The position numbers were made by a program, and so were the translations under genes. The notes under the pieces are model-generated. The model was not told the origin of the DNA, made no database searches, and saw nothing but the letters and a program-made list of their open reading frames with translations. Below are positions 1-5,939 of a stretch of DNA of 11,238 nucleotides, piece after piece; positions within the stretch are counted from its first letter, which is position 1, and the number at the start of each line of letters is the position of its first letter. Source of the stretch: an uncultured Actinomycetes bacterium (lineage in GTDB: Bacteria; Actinomycetota; Actinomycetes; Nanopelagicales; Nanopelagicaceae); assembly GCA_937860175.1 (NCBI GenBank), contig CALMBJ010000007.1, positions 1 through 11,238 of the forward strand, written 5' to 3'.

Positions 1-426
1 GGTGCACAAGGTGATGCGGGAATTTCTATTGCAAAGTGGGCAACTGTTCCAAACACAACATTGGCAACTGGAGTAGATGGAAGCACAAGTGCAAACATCT
101 TCTTTACGGCTGAGACATCAGGAAATTACACTTTTGAAGTAATGCTGTCAGGAGTCGTTGGAATTCCTAATCAAATGAGGCTTTACGCAGAAATTGTTTC
201 TGGAAACATGGCTATTGGAAATCAGTTTGCCGTGGCGAGTGATTCAACATCTGCAGTTAATGGACTCTCAGGAAGGCAGTATGGATTTCGAATCATGGGA
301 GCAGTTGCGAACGTTAACTCGGGAACGACGTTCTCCGTCAGAATCGGGATCGTAAATGCTGTGGACTCAATCAACATAACCTTCATAGGCCGAGCCCTCG
401 TAAACAAGGTCGGATCCATCGGATAA
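1..426 (+). CDS. C-terminal end of a collagen-like (Gly-X-Y) repeat protein, 5' partial
   Basis: The reading frame is open from base 1 to the TAA at 424-426, so the gene starts outside the window; 141 residues are visible. The first residues (GAQGDAG) look like the end of a collagen-type Gly-X-Y repeat. What follows is rich in Thr, Ser, Val, Ile and Gly with alternating hydrophobic residues (for example NYTFEVMLSG), as in a beta-sandwich head domain of the kind that caps collagen-like surface or phage-fibre proteins. There are no cysteines, no obvious membrane segment and no sorting motif at the C-terminus. An internal TTG at 61 could be mistaken for a start, but nothing upstream supports it. 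The gene converges on tRNA-Gly. Role is unknown: surface adhesin, structural fibre or phage tail protein are all possible. The open frame is certain; the collagen-like reading rests on a short stretch. Confidence 0.6.
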   Translation, partial: GAQGDAGISIAKWATVPNTTLATGVDGSTSANIFFTAETSGNYTFEVMLSGVVGIPNQMRLYAEIVSGNMAIGNQFAVASDSTSAVNGLSGRQYGFRIMGAVANVNSGTTFSVRIGIVNAVDSINITFIGRALVNKVGSIG

Positions 427-432
427 ACAATC

Positions 433-506
433 TGGAGCGGGTGACCGGGATCGAACCGGCATGGCCAGCTTGGAAGGCTGGGGCTCTACCATTGAGCTAC
501 ACCCGC
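433..506 (-). tRNA. tRNA-Gly (anticodon TCC)
   Basis: On the minus strand the gene reads from 506 down to 433. The acceptor stem pairs GCGGGTG (506-500) with CACCCGC (443-437). The D-arm is GCTC/GAGC, the anticodon stem CCAGC/GCTGG encloses the loop CTTCCAA (anticodon TCC), and the T-arm carries TTCGATC. The discriminator base is T at 436 and CCA is encoded at 435-433. It reads GGA and GGG glycine codons. The 3' end faces the collagen-like gene, whose stop codon lies 6 bp beyond the CCA. No Rho-independent terminator is visible beyond it. Confidence 0.95.
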
Positions 507-520
507 GGGTGTATGGGCTA

Positions 521-526
521 AAGGTA
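521..526 (-). promoter_or_regulatory. Possible -10 element for tRNA-Gly
   Basis: On the minus strand this hexamer reads TACCTT, 14 nt before the first tRNA base at 506, which would put the transcript start about 7-8 nt upstream of the mature 5' end. A weak -35-like TTCGCA lies at 550-545. The 72-bp gap between the two divergent tRNA genes must hold both promoters, so something here should serve tRNA-Gly, but the match is poor. Confidence 0.25.
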
Positions 527-531
527 CTGGG

Positions 532-541
532 TCGGTAATCA
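532..541 (+). repeat. First copy of a 10-bp direct repeat flanking tRNA-Pro
   Basis: TCGGTAATCA occurs exactly here and again at 662-671, on either side of tRNA-Pro. The bases outside the repeat differ. The first copy overlaps the place where a -35 element for tRNA-Pro would sit. Too short to exclude coincidence. Confidence 0.4.
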
Positions 542-558
542 GAGTGCGAAATCTGGTT

Positions 559-564
559 TAGACT
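559..564 (+). promoter_or_regulatory. Likely -10 element (TAGACT) for tRNA-Pro
   Basis: TAGACT fits the actinobacterial TANNNT -10 pattern and lies 14 nt before the first base of tRNA-Pro, predicting a start near 571 and a leader of about 8 nt. The identical hexamer occurs before valS and ndk. No clear -35 (TTGACA-like) box is seen at 17-18 bp upstream. Transcription from here may continue into tig. Confidence 0.5.
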
Positions 565-578
565 CCTGCCTTGCGCCT

Positions 579-654
579 CGGGGCGTAGCGTAGTGGCTAG
601 CGCGCCTGCTTTGGGAGCAGGAGATCGGGAGTTCGAATCTCCCCGCCCCGACCA
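579..654 (+). tRNA. tRNA-Pro (anticodon TGG)
   Basis: Acceptor stem CGGGGCG (579-585) pairs with CGCCCCG (644-650). The anticodon stem CCTGC/GCAGG encloses TTTGGGA (anticodon TGG) and the T-arm is GGGAG-TTCGAAT-CTCCC. The discriminator is A651 and CCA is encoded at 652-654. It reads CCA and, by wobble, other proline codons. Only 40 bp separate it from the tig start codon, with no terminator between, so tRNA-Pro and tig may share a primary transcript. Confidence 0.96.
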
Positions 655-661
655 GTTTGTC

Positions 662-671
662 TCGGTAATCA
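662..671 (+). repeat. Second copy of the 10-bp direct repeat flanking tRNA-Pro
   Basis: Exact copy of TCGGTAATCA at 532-541, in the short leader between tRNA-Pro and tig. It contains TAATCA, which is a weak -10 candidate for tig. Confidence 0.4.
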
Positions 672-683
672 CCACATCCACCT

Positions 684-688
684 AGGAG
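684..688 (+). promoter_or_regulatory. Ribosome binding site of tig
   Basis: AGGAG lies 6 nt before the GTG at 695 and fixes that codon as the start of trigger factor. Confidence 0.8.
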
Positions 689-694
689 CACTTA

Positions 695-1993
695 GTGAAA
701 AGTTCAGTAGAAGTTCTATCTCCAACTCGCGTTCGTCTTGATGTTGAAGTTGCTTACTCTGAGCTTGAGCCACATGTAGCTAACGCTTACAAGAAGGTTG
801 CTGCACAGGTAAACATCCCAGGTTTCCGTAAGGGAAAAATTCCTGCATCAATGATCGATCAGCGCGTAGGTCGCGGAGCAGTAATTGATGAAGCGATCAA
901 CTCAGCTCTTCCTGAGTTTTACGGTCAAGCAGCTCGCGAGCACAAGGTCGCAGTTATTGGTCGCCCAGAAGTTGATGTTAAAGAGTTTGTAGACAACGAC
1001 AAGCTTGTCTTCTCAGTTGAGGTTGATGTTCGTCCAGAGGTAAAGCTTCCAGACTTTTCAAAGATCACAATCGAAGTTGATAACGTAAAGGTTGAAGACT
1101 CAGATGTTGAAGAGCAGATTGATGCCCTTCGCACACGATTTGGAACTCTTACAACTGTTGACCGCGCGGTGCAGATGGGTGACTTTGCAACTCTAGATAT
1201 GACTGCGTTTATTGATGGTGCAGAAGTTGATGGCGGACAAGCAAATGATATTTCTTACGAAGTTGGCTCAGACAAGATGATCGATGGTCTCGATGAGATC
1301 TTGATCGGAATGAATGTCGGCGATGTAAAGCAGTTTGAAACCAAGCTTGTTGGACAACAAGATGGCGAAAAGGGCGAGGTAAAGGCAACTGTTAAGGCTG
1401 TGAAGGAGCGCGAGCTTCCACCAGTTGATGATGCTTTTGCAAAGCTTGCATCTGAGTTCGACACAATCGCTGAGCTAAAGGCAGATTTTGTTGTTCGTTT
1501 AGAGCGCGTCAAGAAGATGGAACAAGGTGCACAGGCACGTGACCGTCTAGTTGAGAAGTTGCTTGCAGACAATGAGATTCCAGTTCCAGATAACTTGGTT
1601 GAACTCGAGGTAAATGATCACCTCGAAGGCGAAGGCCGTATGGAAGATGCCGAGCACCGTGCTGAAGTTGATGGCCAGGTTCGTGCATCACTTAAGTCAG
1701 ATTTCCTACTTGATGCAATCGTTCAAGCAGAAGATGTTCAGATCACTGAGATTGAGTTGACCGAGTACCTGGTCCGCACATCACAGCGTTATGGAATGGC
1801 CCCACAGCAGTTTGCTGAGGAGCTCCAGAAGGCTGGACAGATTCAGCAGCTAGTTGCCGAGGTAACTCGTGCAAAGGCGCTCGCTTCAGTTCTCGGCCGC
1901 ATCACAGTTAAGGATGCTTCAGGCAAAGTGATTGATCTGGAAGAGCTTGCTCCAAAGCCAGCTAACCCAGCAGATCTAGTCGAAGAGGCGTAA
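695..1993 (+). CDS. tig: Trigger factor, ribosome-associated chaperone and peptidyl-prolyl isomerase
   Basis: Trigger factor docks at the ribosomal exit tunnel and shields nascent chains in the cytosol; its middle domain is an FKBP-type prolyl isomerase. The 432-residue length equals the usual family length. The ribosome-binding signature GFRKGKIP is at residues 43-50 in the N-terminal domain (about 1-115). The FKBP-like domain spans roughly 150-240, with the MGDFATLDM entry strand and the acidic ISYEVGSDKMIDGLDE segment. The rest is the helical substrate-cradling C-terminal domain, ending in an acidic, proline-containing tail. The start is GTG at 695, supported by AGGAG at 684-688. It precedes clpP1P2 as in most actinobacteria, grouping folding and degradation. 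No strong promoter of its own is evident, so readthrough from tRNA-Pro is plausible. No convincing terminator follows it. Confidence 0.97.
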   Translation: MKSSVEVLSPTRVRLDVEVAYSELEPHVANAYKKVAAQVNIPGFRKGKIPASMIDQRVGRGAVIDEAINSALPEFYGQAAREHKVAVIGRPEVDVKEFVDNDKLVFSVEVDVRPEVKLPDFSKITIEVDNVKVEDSDVEEQIDALRTRFGTLTTVDRAVQMGDFATLDMTAFIDGAEVDGGQANDISYEVGSDKMIDGLDEILIGMNVGDVKQFETKLVGQQDGEKGEVKATVKAVKERELPPVDDAFAKLASEFDTIAELKADFVVRLERVKKMEQGAQARDRLVEKLLADNEIPVPDNLVELEVNDHLEGEGRMEDAEHRAEVDGQVRASLKSDFLLDAIVQAEDVQITEIELTEYLVRTSQRYGMAPQQFAEELQKAGQIQQLVAEVTRAKALASVLGRITVKDASGKVIDLEELAPKPANPADLVEEA

Positions 1994-2010
1994 AAACCTT
2001 TCTCAGGCTC

Positions 2011-2021
2011 CGCCTACAGCG
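2011..2021. promoter_or_regulatory. Candidate ClgR operator upstream of clpP1P2
   Basis: CGCCTACAGCG is a CGC-N5-GCG palindrome, and with the following AAC it matches the core and right flank (CGCYNANRGCGWWS) of the ClgR site as I recall it from corynebacteria; the left-flank W positions are not matched. ClgR is the actinobacterial activator of clp genes. The site lies in the tig-clpP1 gap, about 60-70 bp upstream of the proposed clpP1 -10 box. clgR itself is not in this window. Confidence 0.5.
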
Positions 2022-2046
2022 AACAGAGCACACTTCACGCATCTAT

Positions 2047-2062
2047 TTCCCATAATCGGGAA
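2047..2062. repeat. Inverted repeat TTCCC-N6-GGGAA in the clpP1 upstream region
   Basis: TTCCC (2047-2051) and GGGAA (2058-2062) form a perfect 5-bp inverted repeat around ATAATC. No T-run follows, so it is a poor Rho-independent terminator for tig. Its place between the ClgR-like site and the -10 box suits an operator or a weak transcript hairpin. It includes CATAAT (2051-2056), an alternative -10 hexamer. Confidence 0.4.
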
Positions 2063-2080
2063 GCATTTGCCCTGCTTAAT

Positions 2081-2089
2081 TGTTAGGGT
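2081..2089 (+). promoter_or_regulatory. Likely extended -10 promoter of clpP1P2
   Basis: TGT followed by TAGGGT (2084-2089) forms an extended -10 motif (TGN-TANNNT). It would start transcription near 2096, giving a 5' leader of about 25 nt that contains the GGGAGG ribosome binding site. A good -35 box is missing, as expected for an extended -10 or an activator-dependent promoter. CATAAT at 2051-2056 is an alternative. Confidence 0.45.
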
Positions 2090-2108
2090 CACTACAGGTA
2101 AAAATTAC

Positions 2109-2114
2109 GGGAGG
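2109..2114 (+). promoter_or_regulatory. Ribosome binding site deciding the clpP1 start
   Basis: GGGAGG sits 7 nt before the GTG at 2122. This supports that GTG over the upstream in-frame TTG at 2080, which has no ribosome binding site and lies beside the proposed -10 box. Confidence 0.75.
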
Positions 2115-2121
2115 CCCATCA

Positions 2122-2700
2122 GTGGAGATTGAAAGCAAAATGAGAGACCAGATTTACAACCGCCTGCTAGAAGAGCGGATTGTTTTCTTGTCAGGTGAAG
2201 TTCGCGATGACATGGCCAACATGGTCTGTGCGCAGCTACTTCTTCTTTCCTCACTTGATACCAAGAAAGATATTTTCTTGTACATCAACTCTCCAGGTGG
2301 ATCTGTAACTGCAGGTATGGCTGTCTTCGACACAATGCAGTTAATCCCAAATGATGTTGCAACTGTAACCTTCGGAATGGCTGCATCAATGGGTCAGTTC
2401 CTTCTAACTTCAGGAGCAAAGGGAAAGCGTTACGCAACCAAGAGTTCACGTATCTTGATGCACCAGCCACTTGGTGGAATTGGTGGAACAGCAATTGATA
2501 TTCGCATTCAGGCAGAACAGATGGCAATTACAAAGCAGACTCTTTCTGAACTAAATGCGCTTCACACAGGACAAACACTAGAGAAGATTCTTATCGACTC
2601 AGATCGTGACAACTGGTTTAACGCTGAAGATGCAAAAGATTACGGTTTCGTTGATCATGTTGTTACTTCACTGGGACAAATCACTGGAGGAAAAGCGTAA
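2122..2700 (+). CDS. clpP1: ATP-dependent Clp protease proteolytic subunit ClpP1
   Basis: Serine peptidase subunit that assembles with ClpP2 into the actinobacterial ClpP1P2 tetradecamer and degrades substrates threaded in by ClpX or ClpC. The catalytic triad is intact in the 192-residue protein: Ser89 in GMAASMG, His114 in MHQP and Asp163 in DSDRDNW. YINSPGG lies near residue 55. The DSDRDNWF and MHQPLGG segments match the ClpP1 type rather than ClpP2. The start is set at GTG 2122 by the GGGAGG at 2109-2114; a longer form from TTG 2080 would add 14 unconserved residues. The stop overlaps the clpP2 start by one base (TAATG), so the two subunits are probably co-transcribed and translationally coupled. 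A ClgR-like site and an extended -10 lie upstream. Confidence 0.95.
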   Translation: MEIESKMRDQIYNRLLEERIVFLSGEVRDDMANMVCAQLLLLSSLDTKKDIFLYINSPGGSVTAGMAVFDTMQLIPNDVATVTFGMAASMGQFLLTSGAKGKRYATKSSRILMHQPLGGIGGTAIDIRIQAEQMAITKQTLSELNALHTGQTLEKILIDSDRDNWFNAEDAKDYGFVDHVVTSLGQITGGKA

Positions 2701-3320
2701 TGAAAAACATTCAAGAGATTACCTCTCGCTACGTTCTTCCTACTGTTGAGGAAAAGACCGCATACGGTTACAAGCGTCAAGATCCATACACAAAGCTTTT
2801 TGAAGAGCGCATTATTTTCCTAGGCCAGCCAATTGATGACACCGTTGCAAACGATGTAATGGCTCAGCTTTTGACTCTGGAATCAATGGATCCTGATCGC
2901 GACATCATGATCTACATCAACTCTCCTGGTGGATCATTTACTGCGCTAACAGCTATTTACGACACTATGCAGTTTGTTCGCCCAGACATCAGCACAATTT
3001 GCTTGGGTCAGGCAGCATCTGCAGCGGCGGTAATCCTCGCCGGTGGCGCAAAGGGCAAGCGTTATGCACTTGAGCACTCACGTATCTTGATTCACCAACC
3101 ATCATCAGAAGGTGGCGGACAAGCATCTGATATTGAAATCCAGGCTCGCGAAATCGATCGAATCACTCGCTTGCAGGAAGATCTGTTGTCTCGTCACGTT
3201 CTTAAGTCATCTGAAGAGATTCGCAAGGATATTGAGCGCGACAAGATTCTTACGGCTAATGAAGCTGTTGAATACGGAATCATCGATCAAGTTCTTGCTT
3301 CACGAAAGGCAAAGAAGTAA
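2700..3320 (+). CDS. clpP2: ATP-dependent Clp protease proteolytic subunit ClpP2
   Basis: Second catalytic subunit of the ClpP1P2 protease, 206 residues. The triad is Ser107 in GQAASAAA, His132 in IHQP and Asp181 in IERDK. The GQAASAAA signature, where most ClpPs have GMAASMG, and the N-terminal YVLPTVEE and [14 protein letters not shown] segments are typical of actinobacterial ClpP2. About 30 residues precede the conserved core and may include a processed propeptide. The ATG overlaps the last base of the clpP1 stop, and GGAGG at 2686-2690 lies 9 nt upstream inside clpP1. This arrangement favours balanced production of the two heptameric rings. The MFS gene begins 16 bp downstream. Confidence 0.96.
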   Translation: MKNIQEITSRYVLPTVEEKTAYGYKRQDPYTKLFEERIIFLGQPIDDTVANDVMAQLLTLESMDPDRDIMIYINSPGGSFTALTAIYDTMQFVRPDISTICLGQAASAAAVILAGGAKGKRYALEHSRILIHQPSSEGGGQASDIEIQAREIDRITRLQEDLLSRHVLKSSEEIRKDIERDKILTANEAVEYGIIDQVLASRKAKK

Positions 3321-3336
3321 GCACTTCTAATATTGC

Positions 3337-4590
3337 GTGAAACTATTTGAGCCGGGCTCCCTTTGGTCTTACAAGGGGTACCGGCTCTTTTGGTTTTCTA
3401 ATGCAATCTTTGTTTTAGGTGCGTCTGCTTTTCCAATCGCACTTGCTGTAACTGTGCTTGATGCAGGTGGTACTGCGAGCTCATTAGGTTTAATCCTCGG
3501 TGCTCGCGTCTTATCTGGAGTTGTATTTGCTCCATTTGCTGGAGTTTGGGCTGATCGTCTTCCACGCAGAAATGTAATGATCGGTGCAGATTTATTTAGA
3601 TCTGCCGTTGTCATTGCAATGGTTTTTGTTTCTGCCCCATCGATGCCGCATTACTTATTGGGTCTGGCAGTATTTCTCATGGGTGTCGGTGATGCATTTG
3701 GAGCAGCGGCTGCTGGTGCGATTATTCCTAGCCTTGTTCCCGATGAAAAACTTCCGGCGGCAAATGTTGCTCGAAACATTATGACCAAGGGATCAACAAT
3801 TGTTGGCCCAGGTATTGGTGGAGCCGCTGTCTTCTTTGTCGGCGGACGATTCACCTTTATCTTTACCGCCTTTGCCTTTGCGTTAGGCACATACTTCTTG
3901 TTCAAGATTCAAGAAGACATCAACGGTAACAAAAAAGAAAAAGAACCCTTTTTCACCGAACTACGCGAAGGCTTGCGTACAGTGCGAGAGATTCCATGGA
4001 TTGGCGCCATGATCGCAATGGCTTCAGTTCAGCTAATGGTTGTAATCGCCGCTGAGGTTGTTTTGCTGCCTGTTATTACTCGTCGCGAATTTGATTCAAA
4101 TACCCCATTTGCCTTATCTGCTGCTGCATTTTCTGTGGGCTCAATTATTTCTGCGGTGCTGTGCGTAAAGGTAAAGGTCAAACATGAAGGCTACGTATCC
4201 ATTTTCGTCTGGATGTTCATCGTCATCGCACCTTTGTCTTTAGCCTTCCCGGTTTCCGGAACATTTATTGTGATCGCATACCTGCTTGCAGGCTTTTCGG
4301 TCGGACCATGGGAGGCATGGTGGTCTTCTGCGGTTCAACGTGAGGTTCCGCCACATCTACAAGGTCGTGTTTTTTCAATTGATCACATGGGATCTGCAGG
4401 ACTCATGCCGATAGGTATGGCCCTCATTGGTCCTGCCGTTAATGCATTTGGTGAGCGAGAAGTCTTGATTGGCGCTTCGATTTTCCACATCTTGATTGGG
4501 CTTTCAATCTTGGGAGTGCCGGGTGTTAAGGATATGAAGATGCCGAAGAAGGAAAATGATGCTGATTATTCTCACGGCGAACAGAAGTAA
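3337..4590 (+). CDS. Major facilitator superfamily transporter (MFS_3/EntS-like type), substrate unknown
   Basis: A 417-residue integral membrane protein with about 12 hydrophobic helices, probably a proton-driven exporter. The MFS loop 2-3 motif is present as GVWADRLPRR at residues 69-78. The opening SYKGYRLFWFSNAIFVLG and the late SVGPWEAWWSSAVQREVPPH region resemble the enterobactin-exporter/macrolide-efflux branch (MFS_3). A charged central loop after helix 6 (about 190-210, rich in Lys and Glu) separates the two six-helix halves. The C-terminal tail is charged. The GTG start at 3337 lacks a clear ribosome binding site; TCTAAT at 3326-3331 could be a -10 for a near-leaderless transcript, or translation may follow clpP2 by reinitiation. 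The position between clpP2 and clpX interrupts the Clp genes without suggesting a shared function. The substrate cannot be read from sequence. Confidence 0.85.
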   Translation: MKLFEPGSLWSYKGYRLFWFSNAIFVLGASAFPIALAVTVLDAGGTASSLGLILGARVLSGVVFAPFAGVWADRLPRRNVMIGADLFRSAVVIAMVFVSAPSMPHYLLGLAVFLMGVGDAFGAAAAGAIIPSLVPDEKLPAANVARNIMTKGSTIVGPGIGGAAVFFVGGRFTFIFTAFAFALGTYFLFKIQEDINGNKKEKEPFFTELREGLRTVREIPWIGAMIAMASVQLMVVIAAEVVLLPVITRREFDSNTPFALSAAAFSVGSIISAVLCVKVKVKHEGYVSIFVWMFIVIAPLSLAFPVSGTFIVIAYLLAGFSVGPWEAWWSSAVQREVPPHLQGRVFSIDHMGSAGLMPIGMALIGPAVNAFGEREVLIGASIFHILIGLSILGVPGVKDMKMPKKENDADYSHGEQK

Positions 4591-4625
4591 GCGCAAAAAC
4601 CCAAGCGTAAAACCTCCGCTGAATC

Positions 4626-4631
4626 TAAACT
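4626..4631 (+). promoter_or_regulatory. -10 element (TAAACT) of clpX, predicted leaderless
   Basis: TAAACT fits TANNNT and ends 6 nt before the ATG at 4638, so transcription should start at or next to the A of the start codon. There is no Shine-Dalgarno sequence in the gap. No clear -35 box is seen. Confidence 0.6.
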
Positions 4632-4637
4632 TTGAGC

Positions 4638-5924
4638 ATGACAAGAATCGGTGAAACTAGCGATCTGCTGAAGTGTTCCTTCTGCGGCAAAACCCAGAAG
4701 CAGGTCAAGAAGCTCATTGCCGGTCCTGGCGTTTATATCTGTGATGAATGTATTGAACTCTGTAATGAGATCATCGTTGAAGAGCTCAGTGAGGCAAACT
4801 CGCTCGGATTATCTGAGCTGCCAAAGCCACAAGCAATCTTTGAATTCTTAGATCAATATGTAATCGGACAAGATCGCGCAAAGAAGTCTTTGTCGGTTGC
4901 GGTGTACAACCATTACAAGCGTGTACAAAGCGGCGACAGCGGCCGTGAAGATTCAATTGAATTAGCAAAATCAAATATCTTGATGCTCGGACCAACAGGT
5001 TGCGGTAAGACTCTTATGGCGCAGACTTTGGCACGTATGCTCAATGTTCCATTTGCAATCGCAGATGCAACCGCGCTGACAGAGGCTGGTTATGTCGGTG
5101 AAGATGTTGAAAACATCTTGCTCAAGCTTTTGCAGGCTGCAGATTACGATGTGAAGAAGGCTGAAACAGGAATTATCTACATCGATGAAATCGATAAGGT
5201 TGCTCGTAAGTCTGAGAACCCTTCAATAACCCGCGATGTTTCAGGTGAAGGTGTTCAGCAAGCGCTTCTAAAGATTCTTGAAGGCACAGTTGCTTCAGTT
5301 CCACCACAAGGTGGACGTAAGCACCCACATCAAGAGTTCATCCAAATCGATACAACAAATGTTCTCTTTATCGTTGGTGGCGCATTTGCAGGTCTTGAAA
5401 AGATTATCGAGTCACGTGTTGGCAAATCAGGTGTTGGCTTTAATGCAACTCTGCAAGATGCCGCAGATAAGAACCGTAAGGACATCTTTGCCGATGTAAT
5501 GCCAGAGGATCTTTTGAAGTTTGGAATGATCCCTGAATTCATTGGTCGCTTGCCAGTTCTTACAAGTGTTGAAAATCTCGATAAGCCAGCGTTGATGCAG
5601 ATTCTTACCGAGCCAAAGAACGCTTTGGTAAAGCAGTATCAGCGTCTATTTGATCTAGACCATGTGCAGCTTGAGTTCGATGCCGAAGCACTCGATGCGA
5701 TCGCAGATCTAGCTCAAGAGCGTGGCACAGGAGCTCGTGGCCTGCGCGCAATTATGGAATCAGTCCTTTTGTCAGTTATGTATGACGTACCTAGCCGCAC
5801 CGATGTAGAAAAGGTGATCATCACCAAGGAGTGCATCACATCTGGGGGAGCGCCAACATTGATTAATCACACAGGACCAAAACGCTCACGCGGACAAAAA
5901 GGTCAAGAGGAGAAGAGCGCATAA
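4638..5924 (+). CDS. clpX: ATP-dependent Clp protease ATP-binding subunit ClpX
   Basis: AAA+ unfoldase that recognises tagged or adaptor-delivered proteins and threads them into ClpP1P2. In the 428-residue form, the N-terminal zinc-binding domain has Cys13, Cys16, Cys35 and Cys38. Walker A is GPTGCGKT (118-125), the pore loop is GYVGED (151-156) and Walker B is IIYIDE (179-184). The ClpP-docking loop is VGF (266-268) instead of the common IGF or LGF, and the sensor-2 region has GARGLR. All key parts are intact. The start is ATG 4638, giving [17 protein letters not shown], which matches the usual actinobacterial N-terminus; the in-frame TTG at 4632 lies directly after the -10 box and would not be transcribed. 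It is separated from clpP1P2 by the transporter but serves the same protease. Transcription appears independent and leaderless. Confidence 0.97.
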   Translation: MTRIGETSDLLKCSFCGKTQKQVKKLIAGPGVYICDECIELCNEIIVEELSEANSLGLSELPKPQAIFEFLDQYVIGQDRAKKSLSVAVYNHYKRVQSGDSGREDSIELAKSNILMLGPTGCGKTLMAQTLARMLNVPFAIADATALTEAGYVGEDVENILLKLLQAADYDVKKAETGIIYIDEIDKVARKSENPSITRDVSGEGVQQALLKILEGTVASVPPQGGRKHPHQEFIQIDTTNVLFIVGGAFAGLEKIIESRVGKSGVGFNATLQDAADKNRKDIFADVMPEDLLKFGMIPEFIGRLPVLTSVENLDKPALMQILTEPKNALVKQYQRLFDLDHVQLEFDAEALDAIADLAQERGTGARGLRAIMESVLLSVMYDVPSRTDVEKVIITKECITSGGAPTLINHTGPKRSRGQKGQEEKSA

Positions 5925-5926
5925 TC

Positions 5927-5932
5927 TAGACT
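5927..5932 (+). promoter_or_regulatory. -10 element (TAGACT) of valS, predicted leaderless
   Basis: TAGACT begins 3 bp after the clpX stop and ends 7 nt before the valS ATG. An AGGAG at about 5908-5912 is 27 nt from the ATG, too far to serve as its ribosome binding site. Transcription would begin at or just before the start codon. Confidence 0.6.
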
Positions 5933-5939
5933 GCGCACT

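Noticed and set aside
61..63. TTG as the start of the collagen-like gene
   Set aside because: The frame is open back to base 1 with Gly-X-Y-like residues before the TTG, and there is no ribosome binding site.
367..681. Minus-strand 104-residue open frame across both tRNA genes (contains GRGDSNSRSPAPKAG)
   Set aside because: It is the well-known artefact of translating tRNA genes. Both tRNAs fold fully and explain the sequence.
2005..2015. AGGC-TCC-GCCT hairpin as a tig terminator
   Set aside because: The stem has only 4 bp and no T-run follows; the 3' half overlaps the ClgR-like palindrome.
3326..3333. TCTAAT/TAATAT as a -10 box for a leaderless MFS transcript
   Set aside because: The spacing to GTG 3337 is 5 or 3 nt, shorter than the 6-7 nt seen at clpX, valS and ndk, so I did not list it as a feature.
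4632..4634. TTG as the start codon of clpX
   Set aside because: It lies immediately downstream of the -10 box, where transcription has not yet started, and ATG 4638 gives the usual actinobacterial ClpX N-terminus.
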